A stretch of 64,000 bases of DNA. It comes from Simiduia curdlanivorans. Lineage in GTDB: Bacteria > Pseudomonadota > Gammaproteobacteria > Pseudomonadales > Cellvibrionaceae. The notes beneath the pieces are model-generated. The model ran no database searches and had not been told where the DNA came from. It worked only from the letters and a program-made list of their open reading frames with translations. The position numbers and the translations under genes are program-made. Every line of letters starts with the position of its first letter. Position 1 is the stretch's first letter. Shown piece after piece: positions 18,331 through 27,848 of this stretch. The DNA is taken from NCBI RefSeq assembly GCF_030409605.1, contig NZ_JAUFQG010000004.1:682001-746000 (forward strand), written 5' to 3'.

Positions 18331-18948
18331 ATGCCTCAGCCCAAAAAGCTCACGGAACAGAAACACGACGCCATTATCAACGCCGCCGTGCAGATCTTTC
18401 AGCAACAGGGTTTCGCCCACAGCAGCATGGATAAAATCGCTGCTGCAGCTGGGGTATCCAAGCGCACGGTGTACAACCACTTTGCCAGCAAGGAATTGCT
18501 GTTCGATGAAATTCTGCGACAGCTGTGGGAGAGAAGCGATCAAGAGATCGACTATAGCTACTATCCAGATCGGCCTATCAAGGCTCAGTTAACGGCAATA
18601 CTGGCGGCTAAAACAGCGCTACTTGCCGATAAAAACTATCAAAATCTAGCCCGTGTGGTATTGGCCGAAATGATCCATTCACCGCAGCTTGCGCAAAGCG
18701 TGGTGCAAACTATTGCCAACAAGGAAACCCATTTGAATAAATGGCTTGAGCAAGCCAATCTCGACCGCCGTATTGCCTGTAGCGATATTGCGTTTGCGGC
18801 AAATCAACTGCATGGTCTCATAAAAGGTTTTTGCTTTTGGCCACAAATTACCATTGGCCTAGCATCGCCATCTAGCGCAGAAACCACACACATTATCGAG
18901 CAAACAGTGACGATGTTTTTGCTCCGCTACGGCACCGATAACCAGTAA
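18331..18948 (+). CDS. TetR family transcriptional regulator
   Basis: The 205-residue repressor has a classic TetR DNA-binding domain: AIINAAVQIFQQQGFAHSSMDKIAAAAGVSKRTVYNHF at about residues 13-50. A helical ligand domain follows, with LARVVLAEMIHSP near the middle and a C-terminal region of the AefR-like type (LHGLIKGFCFWPQ). The ATG at 18331 starts MPQPKKLTEQKHD. A longer frame exists to 18082 but would run through the intergenic operator sites. The effector is unknown; the target is probably the divergent MBL lipoprotein gene. Confidence 0.88.
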   Translation: MPQPKKLTEQKHDAIINAAVQIFQQQGFAHSSMDKIAAAAGVSKRTVYNHFASKELLFDEILRQLWERSDQEIDYSYYPDRPIKAQLTAILAAKTALLADKNYQNLARVVLAEMIHSPQLAQSVVQTIANKETHLNKWLEQANLDRRIACSDIAFAANQLHGLIKGFCFWPQITIGLASPSSAETTHIIEQTVTMFLLRYGTDNQ

Positions 18949-18951
18949 GCC

Positions 18952-20682
18952 TTAACTCTTCTTGGCTTGAATGCCGCTCAACATGCTCACCGATTCAAGC
19001 GCCTCTTCGGCCATGGCGCGGCCGTCGAGAGATTCCACCACGCGATGCTTACTGCCATCGGTTAATTTGGCATTAATCACAAAGTGTTGAGTGGTTTTTT
19101 TGCCCACCTGCGAGGAGCCTCGGCTTTCAATTTCTAAATGCCGAATTTTTTCCGGTGCAATGAAACGTTTGCCGACAATCACACCACACAGTTTTCGAAC
19201 CGTAAAAATACCACGCTTGCCAATTTTCACCTGATAGGCATTGAACAAACCGTACAAACACGCCAGCGCAATTAGGCCACCCACTAACATAAAGCACACA
19301 GCCATAAAGGTGGGCGCATCGGTGGGCCACATGAAAACGCCGCCAGCGAAAAACCCCGAGCCGAAAATAGCGCCAATCGCCTTGCCTAGAGCGCCGCGAA
19401 AATACCCGTAATTCAGCTCCACTCCATCGGGTAATTGCCGCGCATTTAGCAAAGCCTCCAGTTTTTTACCCCGCTCGACACTGGCGATGGGATGCTGGCT
19501 GGCATCGGTGAGCGCAAGGGATGATTGGGCCGTGCCAGGAAATACCGGAATTTCGTAATCGCGATCAAAATCGGCGCCGGGTAAATCGGCGTGTAAAGAC
19601 AGGCGCCAAAAATAATAGCTGTCGTCACTTAATTGCGACGCCGGAAGCTTACTCGGCACGTCAAAACAAAAGGCGACCTTAGTGCCTTGGCTACTGGCAC
19701 TGACCTGCGCGAAGCCATCTTTTTGCCACTGCACAGACTCGCGCCGCGAGCGATCTTTGCCCGAGCCAGAATAATAACTGTGCACGCAAGCCAAGGTAAC
19801 TGCCACGGCCATGCTGGCATCGTAGGGCAAGCGCATATCCACCTCGCCCCCTACCTGCCCGCCGATGGCGCCGGGGTATGGATTGAGAAGGAGCGGGCTG
19901 GGGCCAAAGCGCTGCCACTGGCGCGTGGCGCTAATGGCCCAAATTAATAAGCCGATGCCAACAATGGGAAATAGCAAACCAATTAAGGCAGGATAGTTGC
20001 CCTTGGCCAACTCCTCTGGCAACACGAAGGGAATGGGCGAAGACACGGCATTCCAAAAAATGGCGAAAATCCAGGCACCCCATAGGCCCGCCTTGGCGTT
20101 AGAACGAATAGGATTGTGCCAATCTTCGTTGGCCAACCATGGCTCATCGGTGGCCGTTAAATTCGGTGCAATTTTATTGCGCTGATAGAAACTAAAAAAT
20201 ATCAAGCCAACGCCAACACCGCCAAATACAACTACAAAAATAAGCTTAAAACCGAGCATACCCCAGCGCAGTTCTCGGTAAACAACGGCTTGGTCGGGCT
20301 TATCGGGATCGACATAAACTGAAATGCTTCCGCCCTTCGCCAAGGCGCGCTTTAACTCATAGGCTTTGTCTTCCTGCCAACTGCCAATGTTATCCGAGCC
20401 GCTCATAATTCCCACCCGATCACTCTCATAGGCGGTGCCGCGAAAATAGTAGCGGTAGGACGCCAAGGCTTGATAGGTGGTGCTGTCATCGCCGTGATTG
20501 GTTTGCAGCTTGGCACTTAACAGCTGAGCATCCACTGGCTGCCACTGGTGCATTTGCTGCCACTCGTAGAGCGAAGGAATAATGCTAAAAAATAAAAAAC
20601 CCACACCCACACCGGCGAAGGGCAGGGCAAACAAAATCAGAAATAATGGCGATGCCTGCTTGGTTTTTTTATCAACGGCCAT
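18952..20682 (-). CDS. DUF3592 membrane protein
   Basis: The 576-residue protein starts MAVDKKTKQASPLFLILF. It has about six membrane segments: near residues 13-35, around LIFVVVFGGVGVGLIFFSFY, around AKAGLWGAWIFAIFWNAV, IGLLFPIVGIGLLIWAI, and two near FFAGGVFMWPTD and FMLVGGLIALACLYGLF. The soluble part after the first segment (WQPVDAQLLSAKLQTNH through SISVYVDPDKPDQAVV) is the DUF3592 signature. The function is unknown. GAGGAGC lies ahead of the ATG. The gene overlaps the 3' end of metR by eleven bases, so it may be co-transcribed with it. Confidence 0.78.
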   Translation of the reverse strand: MAVDKKTKQASPLFLILFALPFAGVGVGFLFFSIIPSLYEWQQMHQWQPVDAQLLSAKLQTNHGDDSTTYQALASYRYYFRGTAYESDRVGIMSGSDNIGSWQEDKAYELKRALAKGGSISVYVDPDKPDQAVVYRELRWGMLGFKLIFVVVFGGVGVGLIFFSFYQRNKIAPNLTATDEPWLANEDWHNPIRSNAKAGLWGAWIFAIFWNAVSSPIPFVLPEELAKGNYPALIGLLFPIVGIGLLIWAISATRQWQRFGPSPLLLNPYPGAIGGQVGGEVDMRLPYDASMAVAVTLACVHSYYSGSGKDRSRRESVQWQKDGFAQVSASSQGTKVAFCFDVPSKLPASQLSDDSYYFWRLSLHADLPGADFDRDYEIPVFPGTAQSSLALTDASQHPIASVERGKKLEALLNARQLPDGVELNYGYFRGALGKAIGAIFGSGFFAGGVFMWPTDAPTFMAVCFMLVGGLIALACLYGLFNAYQVKIGKRGIFTVRKLCGVIVGKRFIAPEKIRHLEIESRGSSQVGKKTTQHFVINAKLTDGSKHRVVESLDGRAMAEEALESVSMLSGIQAKKS

Positions 20683-21625
20683 GTTGTTCAGCTCCTCGTG
20701 GGGTTGGGGCTCGAATACCCTGTAGCTGGCTAAAGCAATGATCTCTGGCCAGCTGGATAAAACTTTTGGCGAAGGGCAGGGCGGCGGTGTCTTCTCTGAG
20801 TGCCAATTGCACTTTAGCCCATAAGCCCTCACCGAGTGGCAAGGCTACTAGCTGCCCTTGGGCGGCATATTCTGCCAAGACCCAATTGGGCAAACAACAC
20901 ACGCCGCGTCCCGACGCCACCATTTGTACCATCATCAAAGTCAGTTCTGCGCTGCGCACGCCGGCGGGCTCGACGCCCGCGGGCGATAAAAATTTGGTAA
21001 ATATATCGAGCCGGTTGCGCTCCACTGGGTAGGTGATCAACTGCTCCTGGGCCAAATCCTGCGGCTGAATATGTTTGCGTTGCGCCAAGGGGTGCCGGGG
21101 CGAAACCGCCAACAGCATTTCGCATTCGAACAATGGCTCGTACAGCAAACCTTTGAGCGCCACGGGATCGGTGGTCACCACCAAATCCACCTCGCCGCGC
21201 ACCAGAGCCGGCAAGGGCTCGAAGGTAAAGCCGCCGGAGAAATCCAATTCCACTTGCGGCCACAAAGATCGATAGGCATCGAGCGTGGGCATCAACCAGT
21301 TGAAGCAGCTGTGGCACTCAATGGCCATGAACAGCCGGCCGGCCTCGCCGTGCACCAGCTTTTGTATATCGCGCTCGGCGCTGGCCATAGCTTGAAGTAC
21401 CTCGCGCGCCAAGATCAGCAAGCGCTCACCTGGCTCGGTAAAGCGGATAGGGCGGCTCTTGCGCACGAACACCGATTCGCCGATTTGCGCCTCCAGCTCC
21501 TTAATCTGATGGGACAAGGCCGACTGGGTTAGACACAAACGGTCGGCAGCGGCCACCAAGGTGCCGGTTTCTTTTAGGGTCAACAGGGTTTTGAGTTGGC
21601 GCAGGTCGATGTTCATGGTGGTCAT
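20672..21625 (-). CDS. metR: LysR-type activator MetR
   Basis: MetR activates methionine genes, with homocysteine as co-regulator. The 317-residue protein has the LysR helix-turn-helix LKTLLTLKETGTLVAAADRLCLTQSALSHQIKELEAQIG (about residues 11-49) and the substrate-binding half with LFMAIECHSCFNWLMPTLD. IECHSCFNWLMP is characteristic of MetR. Divergence from metE supports the call strongly. Start codons at 21625 and 21616 (MNIDLRQLK) are both possible. The C-terminus overlaps the start of the DUF3592 gene. Confidence 0.93.
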   Translation of the reverse strand: MTTMNIDLRQLKTLLTLKETGTLVAAADRLCLTQSALSHQIKELEAQIGESVFVRKSRPIRFTEPGERLLILAREVLQAMASAERDIQKLVHGEAGRLFMAIECHSCFNWLMPTLDAYRSLWPQVELDFSGGFTFEPLPALVRGEVDLVVTTDPVALKGLLYEPLFECEMLLAVSPRHPLAQRKHIQPQDLAQEQLITYPVERNRLDIFTKFLSPAGVEPAGVRSAELTLMMVQMVASGRGVCCLPNWVLAEYAAQGQLVALPLGEGLWAKVQLALREDTAALPFAKSFIQLARDHCFSQLQGIRAPTPRGAEQHGR

Positions 21626-21750
21626 TTAGCTACTTGGCATCATTTGTATTAATTATTTTAATAGTTATATCAAGGTTAATCAGTTTGATTCACCTTAACA
21701 GGGCAACCAGAATAGCGCCATCATCACATCGACCCCGTAAAGGATTTCAC

Positions 21751-24066
21751 ATGGCACTGATTCACAACCTCGGCTTTCCGCGCATTGGTAAACAGCGCGA
21801 GCTAAAATTTGCCCTCGAAGGCTACTGGGCCGGCAAGCTGTCTCGAGCCGAGCTGGAAAGCTGCGGCAAAACACTGCGCGCCCAGCACTGGCAGGCTCAA
21901 CAAGATTTGGACTTGGTACCCGTAGGCGATTTTGCCTGGTACGACCAAGTGCTCACCCTGTCGGCAACCCTAGGCGTTATTCCCGCCCGGCACCGCCAGG
22001 GCGATATCGAACTCGACACTCTGTTTCGCACTGCCCGCGGCAGATCCAGCCAATCGAGTGAAGCCAATGGCTGCTGCGCCCATCAAAGTGAGAGCGCCGC
22101 CAGTGAAATGACCAAATGGTTCGATACCAACTATCACTACCTAGTGCCGGAATTTGAGCTAGAGCAAAACTTTGCCCTTGGCTACCATCAGCTGGTCGAG
22201 GAGATAACCGAAGCGCTGGCGCTCGGCGTTAAGGCCAAGCCGGTACTTATTGGCCCGCTCACCTATTTATGGCTAGGAAAATTTACCCAGCCCGAGCACA
22301 ACACCACCGAACATAAACTGGCACTGTTAGAAAAATTACTGCCGGTTTATCGGCAACTCCTCAACGCAATTGCCAAAACTGGCGTCACTTGGGTGCAAAT
22401 AGACGAGCCCATTTTAGCCCTCGATTTGCCCGCGGCGTGGCAGCAAGCGTTTGAATCGACCTACCATCAGCTGCAAATCCGCGAGCTGAATATTTTACTG
22501 GCCAATTACTTTGGCCCGCTCGGCGCCAACCTCAGCACGGCCATTCAATTACCCGTGGCAGGCCTGCATATCGACGCGGTGCGCGGCGCCGAAGAACTAC
22601 CCCGGCTACTCGATCGCCTTAGCCCGCACAAAGTGTTATCGGTGGGCATTATTGATGGGCGCAATATCTGGGCCACCGATTGCGATAAAGCGCTCGCCAC
22701 GCTGGCGCCCGCGCTTGAACAATTGGGCGAGCGGCTTTGGCTGGCACCGTCTTGCTCGCTGTTGCACGTGCCCTATGACCTTGCGTTAGAAAAAAATATC
22801 GCCGCCGACGTGCAACCTTGGCTGGCCTTTGCCACGCAAAAATTACAGGAACTCACGCTGCTGCGCGCTGCGCTGCAGCAACCGAACGCAGCGCTAATCA
22901 AGGAAAAGCTCGCCCATGGGCGCCGCATTCAAACAGCACGCGTAGAATCATCGCGCGTGCACAACCCAGCTGTGCAAGCGCGCCTAAAAAATCTTACCCC
23001 GGCAGCGGCAGCGCGCCAATCGCCCTTCGCAACGCGCATTTCGGCGCAACAACAGCGGCTCAAACTGCCCCTGTTGCCCACCACCAGTATCGGCTCCTTT
23101 CCTCAGACCAGCGAAATTCGAAATGCCCGAAAGCTGTATAAACAAGGCAAGCTAACGAGCAAGGAATACACCCAGTTGATGCAGTCGGAAATTCGCAAGG
23201 CCATTCACATCCAAGAAGAAATTGATCTCGATGTATTGGTACACGGCGAAGCCGAGCGCAATGACATGGTGGAATATTTTGGCGAGCAGCTAGAAGGCTT
23301 TATTTTTAGCCAATACGGCTGGGTGCAAAGTTATGGCTCGCGCTGCGTTAAACCACCCATTATTGTGGGCGATATTTCTCGGCCTAAAGCCATGACGGTA
23401 GATTGGGCCTGCTATGCACAATCGCTAAGCAAGAAGCCAGTAAAAGGCATGCTCACCGGGCCAATTACCATGTTGTGTTGGTCTTTCGTACGCGACGATC
23501 AACCGCGCTCGGCAACCGCCTTACAATTGGCGCTGGCTATTCGCGATGAAGTGTCCGATCTCGAAACGGCGGGCATTCATATCATTCAAATTGACGAGCC
23601 GGCCTTGCGCGAAGGTTTGCCACTGTTGAAAAAAGATTGGCCGGCTTATTTAGACTGGGCAACTCATGCGTTTCGGGTTAGCTCGTCTTCAGTGGCCGAT
23701 AGCACACAAATTCACACCCACATGTGCTACGCCGAGTTTAACGATATTATCGAAGCCATTAGTGCTCTCGATGCCGATGTCATCACCCTTGAAACCTCGC
23801 GCTCCAATATGGAACTGCTGAATGCCTTCGAACACTTCGCCTACCCGAATCAAATTGGCCCTGGCGTTTACGATATTCACTCGCCCAATCAACCAGATCA
23901 ACAATGGGTCAGCAACCTGATCGAAAAAGCCGCGCGCAAAATTCCACTCAACAACCTCTGGGTGAATCCAGATTGCGGCTTAAAGACGCGCACCTGGGAT
24001 GAAACAAAAGCGGCACTTGCCACCATGGTATTGGCCACCAAGCAACTCAGGGCCCAACTGGGCTAG
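21751..24066 (+). CDS. metE: Cobalamin-independent methionine synthase MetE
   Basis: MetE transfers the methyl group of 5-methyltetrahydropteroyl-triglutamate to homocysteine. The 771-residue protein begins MALIHNLGFPRIGKQRELKFALE, matching family starts. Zinc-site segments are HTHMCYAEFNDII and NPDCGLKTR; TTSIGSFPQTSEIRNAR opens the C-terminal barrel. Compared with E. coli MetE it has extra residues near position 115-133 (SSQSSEANGCCAHQSES) in a surface loop. The ATG at 21751 is used; the frame is open to 21634 but only this start fits the family. The 125-bp gap to metR is too short for a cobalamin riboswitch and is the expected MetR control region. Confidence 0.96.
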   Translation: MALIHNLGFPRIGKQRELKFALEGYWAGKLSRAELESCGKTLRAQHWQAQQDLDLVPVGDFAWYDQVLTLSATLGVIPARHRQGDIELDTLFRTARGRSSQSSEANGCCAHQSESAASEMTKWFDTNYHYLVPEFELEQNFALGYHQLVEEITEALALGVKAKPVLIGPLTYLWLGKFTQPEHNTTEHKLALLEKLLPVYRQLLNAIAKTGVTWVQIDEPILALDLPAAWQQAFESTYHQLQIRELNILLANYFGPLGANLSTAIQLPVAGLHIDAVRGAEELPRLLDRLSPHKVLSVGIIDGRNIWATDCDKALATLAPALEQLGERLWLAPSCSLLHVPYDLALEKNIAADVQPWLAFATQKLQELTLLRAALQQPNAALIKEKLAHGRRIQTARVESSRVHNPAVQARLKNLTPAAAARQSPFATRISAQQQRLKLPLLPTTSIGSFPQTSEIRNARKLYKQGKLTSKEYTQLMQSEIRKAIHIQEEIDLDVLVHGEAERNDMVEYFGEQLEGFIFSQYGWVQSYGSRCVKPPIIVGDISRPKAMTVDWACYAQSLSKKPVKGMLTGPITMLCWSFVRDDQPRSATALQLALAIRDEVSDLETAGIHIIQIDEPALREGLPLLKKDWPAYLDWATHAFRVSSSSVADSTQIHTHMCYAEFNDIIEAISALDADVITLETSRSNMELLNAFEHFAYPNQIGPGVYDIHSPNQPDQQWVSNLIEKAARKIPLNNLWVNPDCGLKTRTWDETKAALATMVLATKQLRAQLG

Positions 24067-24141
24067 GGGTTAGGCTGGTCAACGAATGTGGTGCTGCGCC
24101 GTTGAACTTGCGACTTCGCGCTGTTCAGCGGCTTGCACTCA

Positions 24142-24597
24142 TCAACTCGGCGCCACCACATCGCGCATAACATCTGCGTGCATCGCGGCCAGCTTTTCCA
24201 GCAGAGCGTTTTGCGCAGACACCTCCACATCGGCTTGTTCCATGGCGCTGATAAAGGCATTTACCACCGCGTCAAAATGACGATTGTTCATCGCCAATCC
24301 GGCGTGCACTTCGGTCATCTCATCACCGGAATAACGGCACGGGCCACCGCTTATTTCGCATAATTGTTCGCTCAGCTTTTCGTGAAAGCGCTCTATATCC
24401 GTGTGCACAAACAGCGGACGCAAGACATCGCTTTCGCCTATTTGATAGAGAAAATTATCAACAATGGTGGCGATTCCCGGCGCGCCACCGAGTCGTTGAT
24501 ATAAACTTTGTTCGCGCGATTGCTCTGTTAGATGACTGCAGCTGGCCAGCATAAAAACCAACAACAGCCATGTAATGGAAGTTCTAACGCTATTCAT
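24142..24597 (-). CDS. Group 1 truncated hemoglobin lipoprotein
   Basis: The 151-residue protein has a lipoprotein signal (ITWLLLVFMLASC, Cys about residue 19) before a truncated-hemoglobin domain. The globin shows SLYQRLGGAPGIATIVDNFLYQI (with the B-helix Phe and Tyr), LRPLFVHTDIERFHEKL, and AGLAMNNRHFDAVVNAF holding the likely proximal His. An exported, lipid-anchored globin is unusual. It probably binds O2, NO or another ligand in the periplasm. It is the last gene of the operon that starts at 28548. The ATG at 24597 is preferred; a longer frame to 24663 would overlap the upstream gene. Confidence 0.87.
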   Translation of the reverse strand: MNSVRTSITWLLLVFMLASCSHLTEQSREQSLYQRLGGAPGIATIVDNFLYQIGESDVLRPLFVHTDIERFHEKLSEQLCEISGGPCRYSGDEMTEVHAGLAMNNRHFDAVVNAFISAMEQADVEVSAQNALLEKLAAMHADVMRDVVAPS

Positions 24598-24607
24598 AGC
24601 AGACTCT

Positions 24608-25510
24608 TTAATGATTAATTTGTACCGATAAATACCAACCGCGTTGCTTATCCCAGAGCGCAATATTTCCTAGATCGGCATAGGCTGCCACCAGGGTAAA
24701 GCGCTGACTAGGAAACCAGGCCACGAAAGCATCGGCCCAAGCGTCTTCCTCGACGCTATTCAACAGGTTTGGTTTTTGCCTGTATTCAACACCGGTGGCC
24801 CAATGGCGATTGAATAACAATGCCGCTGAAAACTCGCCCACCAGAGCGGCAGATTTATCGCCACCGAAACCCAGCAAGCCAAGTTGATTGGCATCGGTAT
24901 AGCGCACTGTTGCATTGAGTAATAGATTGCGCCCAGCCAAAGCGTTGAGATACAGCTTTGAGGCAGACACATAAATATCCGTTCCGCTATCGGACTCAGC
25001 CCCTAACACCTGGGTGGCTAAATCGGCATTGTGATTTATTTTATACTGCCCCCCCAGACTCACTTGGGGTAAGTCACCATAAATTAGATCGCCCGCCAAT
25101 CTAACTTTTGCGCCAAATACATCTTGCTCGACCGTAAGATAAGGATAAGCGCCGGCGCTTGCGGCGCTAAGTTCACCCGCCGCCGTATCACCTAAACGCA
25201 GAGTTTGGTGTGCATAACTCAACTCAAACCGATTGTTAACTCCCACAAGCAATGCCGCATTGGTTAACGAAAAATCTTGCACAGCCACCTTAGTCAGTGC
25301 CGCCGATGCACCCCACTCACCTTCATTGGCATAGCTGCCAATGACCGCCCAGGGCACCAAACCACCACCAGCGGCGCCTTCAACTTGCATAGCGCCCGGG
25401 GTCGCGAGAATGCGGCTCTGTGCCAACACTGGCGCTGTGACCAGCGCTAACAACGCAACAAAGCTTAAGACTAATGCAGACACTATGCTGGGTAATATGC
25501 GCAGCAACAT
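24608..25510 (-). CDS. DUF3034 family outer-membrane protein
   Basis: The 300-residue protein has a signal peptide (cut near TAPVLAQS) followed by the DUF3034 opening RILATPGAMQVEGAAGGGLVPWAVIGSYA. A series of amphipathic strands ends in GWYLSVQINH, as expected for a barrel. The DUF3034 family has no established function; a porin-like role is inferred. GGAGG stands before the ATG, and the gene starts a few bases after the stop of the EAL gene. It lies between the EAL sensor and the hemoglobin lipoprotein. Confidence 0.82.
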   Translation of the reverse strand: MLLRILPSIVSALVLSFVALLALVTAPVLAQSRILATPGAMQVEGAAGGGLVPWAVIGSYANEGEWGASAALTKVAVQDFSLTNAALLVGVNNRFELSYAHQTLRLGDTAAGELSAASAGAYPYLTVEQDVFGAKVRLAGDLIYGDLPQVSLGGQYKINHNADLATQVLGAESDSGTDIYVSASKLYLNALAGRNLLLNATVRYTDANQLGLLGFGGDKSAALVGEFSAALLFNRHWATGVEYRQKPNLLNSVEEDAWADAFVAWFPSQRFTLVAAYADLGNIALWDKQRGWYLSVQINH

Positions 25511-25514
25511 CTAA

Positions 25515-27848
25515 TCAACCTCCTTCATTCGTGACACCGGCGTTAACATCAACACCGGTAAAATTGGGCAGCCAGGACATCAAGCTGTCCAGCGGCATGG
25601 GGCGCGCCAAAAAATAACCCTGCACTAGGTCGCAGTGAAACGATTGTAAAAGCTTGAGTGCGGCTAAATCTTCAACACCTTCAGCCACAACGTTTAATCC
25701 AAGTGCGTGCGCCATTTGAATGGTCGCTGCAACAATCTTTTGATCTTCGACATTGCCGGCCAGTTTCAGCACAAAGGACTTATCGATTTTCAGAATATCA
25801 ATGGGCAGTATTTTTAACTGCGATAACGATGAAAAACCGGTGCCAAAATCATCCATCGCTAGCGATATGCCGGCGGCCTGTAATTTTGTTAAATTCTCAA
25901 TCGCTAGCTCGGCATCTTCCACTAAGGCTGTTTCCGTGACTTCATAACCCAGCTGGATATGTCGCAACTGGTTGCTGTTATGATCGTCGATAAAGCCTTC
26001 GATCAACTCGCCGGACAGGATATCTTTAGCCGACAGGTTAACGCCGATTTTTAACCCAGCTGCCACCGAATCCAGCAACTCGGCATCGGCTTTGACTTTA
26101 TTCACCACCCAGCGGGTGATATGAGAAATATTGCCAGACTCCTCGGCCAGCGGAATAAATTCGTCGGGAAACACTCTGCCCAACTCGTCGTCGGTCCAGC
26201 GAATGAGCGCTTCGACCCCGGCAATTTTTCCAGTGCCAAGGTGCAGCTGCGGTTGATAGAGTAGCTCGAAGCCACCCGCCTCTATGGCCCGCTGCAGTCG
26301 ATTTGAAAGGGTTAGTTTACGCAGGTGACGCTCATCAGCACCGGCTTGATAGTGATGGTGATCTAGACCTTTTTCTCTCGCCTCGGTTAGGGCAATGTTT
26401 ACCCGCCGAATCATATCCTCGTAGTTATTGGCCTGTGCCACGCATTCAATACTGCCCATTATGACTTCCAGACTAATCTGAACGCCCGCACGCTCTAAAC
26501 TTTCGCTGAAGGCGCGCTGAATTTTTTCCCGCGCTTGAGTTAATTTATCGACTCCCGCTATGGCCATTAAAAATGTGCCGCTATCCAAGCGTGCCAGTCG
26601 ATCCAAGGCGCCATTTGTCGCCGACAGACGCTGGGCAATTTCCGGCAGAAATTGTTGAATGTAAGACACACCATAGAGGTCGCCCAAGCGCTGCATATTT
26701 TCAATGCTCAACAGAATAACGGCGAAATCAGATTCTTGATGAAACCAAATGTCGAGCTGACGGCGCATTAAATCCCGATTCATTAAGCCGGTTTCTAGAT
26801 CGTGTCCTGCCTGGTAGCTAATTTTTTCTTCGCGCTCTTTAATCGCCGTTTGCATCGCATTCAAACTGGTAGCTAACACACCAAACTCATCTTTGCTGTG
26901 CAGAGCAATGGGCTCTGAATAATCACCCTTGGTCATCCGCGCCGCAGACCTTGCCAATTGACCAATGGGTTTAGTGATACCCATAGAAATATAAAATATG
27001 GCGCCTAATACCAGCACCAGGGCGATGGCCGCAATCGTCAGCATGCGAGCTTCAAGCTGATCAAAGCTCGCGGTTAATTGATCGGAGGAGACAGACAGCA
27101 AAAACTGAATGTTGGCATCACTGGCATCGGTTAGCCTAACCCAGCGGTTGAGCCAGCCCTGCACGGATAACAAGGCCACGTATTCAGATAATCGATTTTC
27201 AGCCTTTCCGCTAAGCCGATCGTTAACAAACTCAATGTGAAACAAGGGCAGGGTAGTTGCGAGAATTTGGTGGTTTACTCCAGCGAATAGGCTGACATTC
27301 GCCTTGGCGATATCCTTCAAGCCGGTGAGTAATTTTTCATCCACAATAAAACCCAAACCCACCCAGGCAATTAAATTGGGCGCGCGAACGGGCACCAGCG
27401 CCAACTGAAACACTTGATCTTCTGCCAGCAACATGGTGCTAAAAGCGTCTTGGCTGGCGGCGATACGCGCACCCAGCTCTGCTTCCTCATTGGCAATATT
27501 GTGGCTGCTGAGTTGCACTTTACCTTCATTGTCAATCAACATTACGAGACCGGCGCCTATGCGATCGCCGTGATTGGCCAAGGCTGATACCAAGGTTTCT
27601 TGTTCGTTAGTTGCGACCGCTTGGCGAAAGCCATAGTCGTCGGCTAACAACGTCGCGCGCTCAATTAATTGGCGCCGATTTTCCAACATTAATTTTGCCA
27701 GAACCCGCTCGCCCACATCGAGTTCACTGTTGGCATAGCGCACAGCCGTATCTTGAGTTGACCTAAGCACGGCCCAACTCACCGCCGATAATGTCAACAC
27801 CATCAGCAAAGCAAAGGTTAATAACAGCTTGCTACTAAATTTAGTCAT
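25515..27848 (-). CDS. Membrane GGDEF-EAL sensor protein, probable c-di-GMP phosphodiesterase
   Basis: The 777-residue protein has an N-terminal helix (about residues 9-28), a periplasmic sensing domain to about 265, a second helix (IAAIALVLVLGAIFYISMGI) and a HAMP linker. A GGDEF-type domain follows; its signature is degraded to SGTF (in RLDSGTFLMAI), so cyclase activity is unlikely. The C-terminal EAL domain is intact: EALIRW, DDFGTGFSSLSQLK and ILKIDKSFV. This predicts c-di-GMP hydrolysis controlled by a periplasmic signal. The start overlaps the cupredoxin gene by eight bases. Confidence 0.9.
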   Translation of the reverse strand: MTKFSSKLLLTFALLMVLTLSAVSWAVLRSTQDTAVRYANSELDVGERVLAKLMLENRRQLIERATLLADDYGFRQAVATNEQETLVSALANHGDRIGAGLVMLIDNEGKVQLSSHNIANEEAELGARIAASQDAFSTMLLAEDQVFQLALVPVRAPNLIAWVGLGFIVDEKLLTGLKDIAKANVSLFAGVNHQILATTLPLFHIEFVNDRLSGKAENRLSEYVALLSVQGWLNRWVRLTDASDANIQFLLSVSSDQLTASFDQLEARMLTIAAIALVLVLGAIFYISMGITKPIGQLARSAARMTKGDYSEPIALHSKDEFGVLATSLNAMQTAIKEREEKISYQAGHDLETGLMNRDLMRRQLDIWFHQESDFAVILLSIENMQRLGDLYGVSYIQQFLPEIAQRLSATNGALDRLARLDSGTFLMAIAGVDKLTQAREKIQRAFSESLERAGVQISLEVIMGSIECVAQANNYEDMIRRVNIALTEAREKGLDHHHYQAGADERHLRKLTLSNRLQRAIEAGGFELLYQPQLHLGTGKIAGVEALIRWTDDELGRVFPDEFIPLAEESGNISHITRWVVNKVKADAELLDSVAAGLKIGVNLSAKDILSGELIEGFIDDHNSNQLRHIQLGYEVTETALVEDAELAIENLTKLQAAGISLAMDDFGTGFSSLSQLKILPIDILKIDKSFVLKLAGNVEDQKIVAATIQMAHALGLNVVAEGVEDLAALKLLQSFHCDLVQGYFLARPMPLDSLMSWLPNFTGVDVNAGVTNEGG

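Noticed and set aside
21626..21750. Cobalamin riboswitch or exact MetR box before metE
   Set aside because: The gap is too short for a cobalamin riboswitch, and only imperfect matches to TGAA-N5-TTCA were seen.
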